From: Diphasiastrum complanatum
Taxonomy: Eukaryota > Streptophyta > Lycopodiopsida > Lycopodiales > Lycopodiaceae
Direction: 5' to 3'
NCBI GenBank assembly: GCA_029204225.1
Contig: CM055106.1
Coordinates: 9,844,274-9,908,273 of the forward strand
Length of the DNA: 64,000 nucleotides
This document shows, piece after piece, positions 60,656 through 64,000 of the stretch (positions are counted from its first letter, which is position 1; each line of letters starts with the position of its first letter). The position numbers and the translations under genes are program-made. The notes under the pieces are model-generated. The model was not told the origin of the DNA and did not search any database. It was given only the letters and a program-made list of their open reading frames with translations.

Positions 60656-61496
60656 CTGAAACCAGTGTTAAGACCAGTCAAAATTTAGAAAAACAGAAAA
60701 ACAAGTTGTTCTAACAAACCACAAATAGTAATGTTTTGTACATAATAATATCTGAGTCAGTTCCAGTTACTCAAGCCAATTTTCCACAATTTAAGACATG
60801 CTCAGATAAAATGGCATTCTGCAGAAATGACGCCAGCATCTTTCCTAATGGCCAGTGTCACAAACTTTATTTGATTTTGACTCCGGAAACTGGTAACTTT
60901 TGCCCTACAAAGAACTCAGATTCTTTAAAAACCTTAGCCGTAGGATTTTATATTGGCTCATTAAGTCTTTCTTACTGGCACTTCTACTAATTTGAGATCC
61001 TAAACCAAATTTCTTCAGTTCTGCTGAAGATGATAAATATGCTTCCTAAGCCAGAGTAAAAGATTGGCTCTTCTAATCCCCAAATCATGTCGGATAAATA
61101 TAGCTAGTGCAAATATATATACATCCAGAAACTTTACAGAACATTGTCCTGTATGTAGAATTTAAATCCTAAAACATTTTGAACTCAACCACCCATCTGA
61201 AAAAGGAGATACTAGATGCAATCTTTAATCTTACTATTGAGCGCTGATAAGGAGATCAGACTAATTAATATAGGGGGCAGCCAAGTAATTTATATTCTTG
61301 CACAAACCTATGGCACCACCGGCGGCGACTAGGATTAGCCGGCTGGAGGCAACAGGAGGCTGGAGTGAGCCAATTTGGCACGACGGAGCATGGGGGTGGC
61401 AATTCGTCTTAGCCATTACAACTATCTAGTGTGTCCGATCTTATTTTGGCCAGCCTACAAGGATTAGATACCCGAATGGATACCACGTGCCCCAAG
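60656..61496. other. Intron or flank, nothing recognised
   Basis: Upstream of the exon at 60375-60655. No helicase exon or element motif seen. GC-rich CACCGGCGGCG-like patch near 61316. Confidence 0.4.
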
Positions 61497-61823
61497 GATA
61501 GGTGTTGGTGCTTTTACCATATATAGAGACATTAATTAGGCAATTGTTTTTAGGCTGCTTTTTCTTTTGGCTGACATAGATCAAAGTTTATAAGTATGTA
61601 GTGCGCCCTACCTCATTTGCAATGGCACATAGCTGGAGTTTATATCACTTGTGTTCTCTCTCATTTGTTTGGTTATTGTTTCATCACAATAGGAATCTTG
61701 TCTCAGCTGGAGTTTATATCACTTGTGTTCTCTCTCATTTGTTTGCTAATTCTTTCATCACAATAGGAATCTTGTCTTGAGTTACTTGTATGAGCAAGTC
61801 GAATTCTAACATGGTGTCAAAGT
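61497..61823 (+). mobile_element. Truncated family E LTR with primer site
   Basis: Inverted match to the LTRs at 35.7 and 37.5 kb, beginning at GGTGCTTTTACC and ending ...GAATTCTAACA at 61811. TGGTGTCAAAGT (61812-61823) is a mutated tRNA-Met primer site. Inside, a segment with ATCACTTGTGTTCTCTCTCATTTG is tandemly duplicated (61633-61705 and 61706-61776). Confidence 0.8.
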
Positions 61824-61892
61824 GGTTCAAGATTCAAGAGAAAAAGGAATTACTCAACGAACGGAGTCAATCATCATATGCAGGTTGATTCG

Positions 61893-62015
61893 ACCACCAA
61901 AGTTTGTAAGTATGTAGTGCGCCCAAGCTCATTAGTAATGGGACATAGTTGGGAGTTTCTCATCACTTGTGTTCTCTCTCATGTGTTGGGCTATTGTTTC
62001 ATCACAATAGGAATT
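61893..62015 (+). repeat. Third partial copy of family E LTR sequence
   Basis: About 120 bp resembling the middle of the family E LTR (GTATGTAGTGCGCCC, CATCACTTGTGTTCTCTCTC, CACAATAGGAATTA), placed after the primer site. It is closer to the 37.5-kb copy in places (GGGAGTTTCTCATCACTTG) than to the adjacent one. Confidence 0.75.
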
Positions 62016-62079
62016 AATGATGTGTTTTCTAATTGTTTTGATCTATTGTTGGACATTCTATCATTTTAAAGATTGCAAC

Positions 62080-62290
62080 CCAATGGAGTTGGCTCAATTG
62101 GTTAGCTTGACATCCAAAGTTTCTTTGGTCTCAAGTTCGTGCCTCCCCTTGGAAACCAAGAAGCATCTTAAAGATTGCCTATCGCTCATTTATAGCAAAA
62201 AGTTTTGGCAAAATTTCAAAAAAGATCAAACAGTTCTACTGCATGTGAAAATTTTGCCAAAATAACTGGGCTTTAGCACCATCGTTTTTG
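62080..62290 (+). mobile_element. Possible tRNA-derived SINE head
   Basis: TTGGCTCAATTGGTTAGC (62089-62106) resembles a Pol III A box (TGGCNNARTGG) and GTCTCAAGTTCGTGCCTCC (62128-62146) a B box (GGTTCGANNCC), about 37 bp apart as in tRNA genes. The sequence does not fold as an obvious tRNA, so a SINE or decayed tRNA is more likely. The tail is not delimited. Confidence 0.4.
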
Positions 62291-62806
62291 GGAGGAGCAA
62301 TAATGGCAAAAAGTCTGGCCTATAGTACATTCATATAATTTGTGGGAAATGCTTGGGCTACGATACCAGAATATTTTTTGGGGATCCATTATTGGTTTAT
62401 TTTTTCAAGTGCATAAACATCCATTGGTAACTTGGCAAAAATATTTCCCAACCAAAGGGCCATCAATGATTAAAAGCCATTTATTATGCCAAAAATGTTG
62501 AACCACAACATTCACAAGAATATATAGTAGTGATGATTTCTTGGTCATTCAAAAAATTTAAACTCAAAAGGGTTCTATTGGCCGAAAATCTATGGAATGT
62601 TGTTATTGGGGCTGAGGTAAGCCTGAAGCAGATCTATCTGCTATTGTGCAATGGAGGCAAAAAGATGACAAAGCCCTTGCCACTACTGCACTGAGCCTTT
62701 AGAGATTCTCAAATTTCTCATATTAGCACAATAAGTAGCTCTGAAAAAGCTTGGGACATCTTAACTAGACATTATGAACTCAAAGATGTTAGTTTGAAGT
62801 TTGAAC

Positions 62807-63337
62807 CATAAAATGAGATTAATTTTGGATTGTTAACAGATTAACAGAATAATGGCTGTTTAATTAGTCTCTGTTCTTTTTAACAATTCTGATTAACAGT
62901 TAACCATTAGATTAGCAACCATTAATTTGTTAATCTGTTTAATTTGTTAATCTAATTAATTTGTTAATCTAATTAATGTGTTAATCTGTTAGTCTGTTTA
63001 TCTGATTAATCTGTTAATCTGTTAATCTAATTAATCTGTTAATCTAATTAATCTGATTAACAACCATTAATCTGTTAATCTCCGTTAATCTGTTTAATCT
63101 GATTAACAACCCAGTGACCCACCCCCAAAAAATAGAGATTAAACAGCCATTAATTCTGATTAAAAAACCCACCCCCAAAAACAACCCAAAAATGCCTTGG
63201 GAGGGGTTTTGGGGGGAATTTTGCAAAAAAATTAATTAATTAATTAGATACTGGAACCGTACCACGGTTCATGAACAGTGGTACGGTTCAACCCACGGTT
63301 CCCAGGACCCACGGTTCTGGGAACCGTGGGTTCTATG
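62807..63337. mobile_element. Non-autonomous hAT-like element, 531 bp, perfect 8-bp duplication
   Basis: Starts CATAAAATGAG and ends GTGGGTTCTATG; identical 8-bp flanks GTTTGAAC at 62799-62806 and 63338-63345. The left half is built from TTAATCTGTTAATC-type repeats (62830-63110); the right end carries several GGTTCC/GGAACC palindromes and an (TTAA)n tract. No ORF. The right ~130 bp matches the truncated end at 52386-52511. Confidence 0.88.
62830..63110. repeat. TTAATCTG/ATTAACAG repeat array
   Basis: Many imperfect copies of TTAATCTG or its relative (TTAATCTAA) with runs on both strands, forming the left half of the hAT-like element. Likely a subterminal repeat array. Confidence 0.85.
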
Positions 63338-63560
63338 GTTTGAACTTTGAGGCTGTTGTTGAGAAAGAAATTCTCTTTCTGAGGATGGTAGGTCAAAGTC
63401 TATAACTGTAAATGTGAATAATTTCAATTCGTTACTGGAGCAAACGGCTTCGATAGGCTCGCGTATGGAGGATATTGATGTCATCGAGTCTAACAAAGAG
63501 TCCAAAATTGAACTATGATTGTGTCAACACAACCAAAGTTGACATTTCATAGTCATATCC

Positions 63561-64000
63561 ATGTTATTCCTAGAGGAAATCAAGAAAATTTCCTCTAACT
63601 TTAAGAGGGCTATTGTCCTATTTTCAAAGAAGAGACTGACACTATGTACCATGTACGCAGACATAAAGTGATGCAAAAAAAGTCTTTCAAAATTCACATT
63701 GGATATGCACACTACTGCTTCATTCCCTAACATGCAATCAAAACATCTCAAAAATTTTGCAAATTTTGAGCTAAAAACTGCCAAAACTTTCGACGATCAT
63801 AACCTTGGCTACAGAGCTCCAAATTGGTCACTGTAAACCACAGTACACAGGGAAAGTGGGTTAGCAAGAGGCTTGCCACGTCACCCCATCACCTGGACCT
63901 CACACGTGCGAGCTGTAACAGGCCGGAATTCAAATAGGAGGGCGCACCTTTTCAAGCATGGTTTCTCAAAAATCATGCCTCAGCCTTACATGCATTCAAT
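63561..64000. other. No recognised gene
   Basis: The minus-strand ORF at 63524-63784 shows no motif. No helicase exon was recognised before the window edge. Confidence 0.4.

Larger units (their letters stand above)
62535..63560 (+). pseudogene. Ty1-copia gag split by a hAT-like insertion
   Basis: Plus strand: WSFKKFKLKRVLLAENLWNV, then QISHISTISSSEKAWDIL and RHYELKDVSLKFE up to 62806. After the insertion, LFLRMV, NVNNFNSLLEQTASIGSRME and DIDVI continue the copia gag helical region (from 63346). Frameshifts and stops occur throughout. It may be the gag of the element whose LTR and primer site lie at 61.5-61.8 kb. Confidence 0.75.

Noticed and set aside
62080-62150. Functional tRNA gene
   Set aside because: A- and B-box-like motifs are present, but no cloverleaf or paired acceptor stem is evident; a SINE head is more likely.
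52386-63337. A single 11-kb transposon carrying helicase exons
   Set aside because: The right terminus pairs with its own left end at 62807 through an exact 8-bp duplication, and the left terminus has a different flank.
63269-63505. 78-aa minus-strand ORF with plausible composition
   Set aside because: The plus strand reads as copia gag here (NVNNFNSLLEQTASIGSRME), and the ORF's C-terminal part lies inside the hAT-like insertion.

Overview
This is repeat-rich nuclear DNA from a land plant with a large genome. The evidence is spliced exons of a plant-type RNA helicase gene, many nested Ty1-copia and Ty3-gypsy LTR retrotransposon remnants primed by initiator tRNA-Met (recurrent TGGTATCAGAG sites), hAT elements and very long (AG/CT)n tracts. 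A gymnosperm or another early-diverging, TE-rich lineage would fit, but the sequence alone does not decide this. No prokaryotic, organellar or viral genes were recognised.

Layout. 1-0.26 kb: partial exon of an unidentified gene leaving the window on the minus strand. 0.3-16.8 kb: mostly noncoding, with mini- and microsatellites, a complete 792-bp non-autonomous hAT-like element (8326-9117) and a decayed, possibly CACTA-like ORF at 11.4-12 kb. 16.9-30.6 kb: retrotransposon mosaic (copia gag/protease, a 643-670 bp LTR family, gypsy gag, a chromodomain-type gypsy pol on the minus strand, copia gag and LTRs). 30.6-35.6 kb: AT-rich, nothing recognised. 35.7-37.8 kb: a coding-less element with two ~315-bp LTRs. 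38.0-40.9 kb: minus-strand copia with its 5' LTR.

42.1-60.7 kb: the one recognisable host gene, on the minus strand. It is the 3' part of a DExH-box helicase/CCCH zinc-finger protein (DExH8-like). Six exons are placed with splice sites and consistent phases, and the second CCCH finger is rebuilt exactly across a splice junction. One intron of about 16.3 kb (43762-60057) is packed with nested elements: a degraded hAT transposase, two orientations of one copia family, another copia with both LTRs, and a 3.8-kb LTR element that carries gag but no pol and has an inverted interior. A LINE-type endonuclease remnant and an orphan exon-like segment are also there. 61.5-64 kb: a rearranged LTR, a possible SINE, and a copia gag gene split by a second hAT-like element with a perfect 8-bp target duplication.

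How it works together: apart from the helicase gene, almost everything is retroelement history. The best new material is structural. Two CATA-ended hAT-like families have perfect 8-bp duplications. A gag-only LTR element ends in AG...CT, has a perfect 5-bp duplication and carries an internal inversion. A microsatellite appears to have expanded inside a copia leader.
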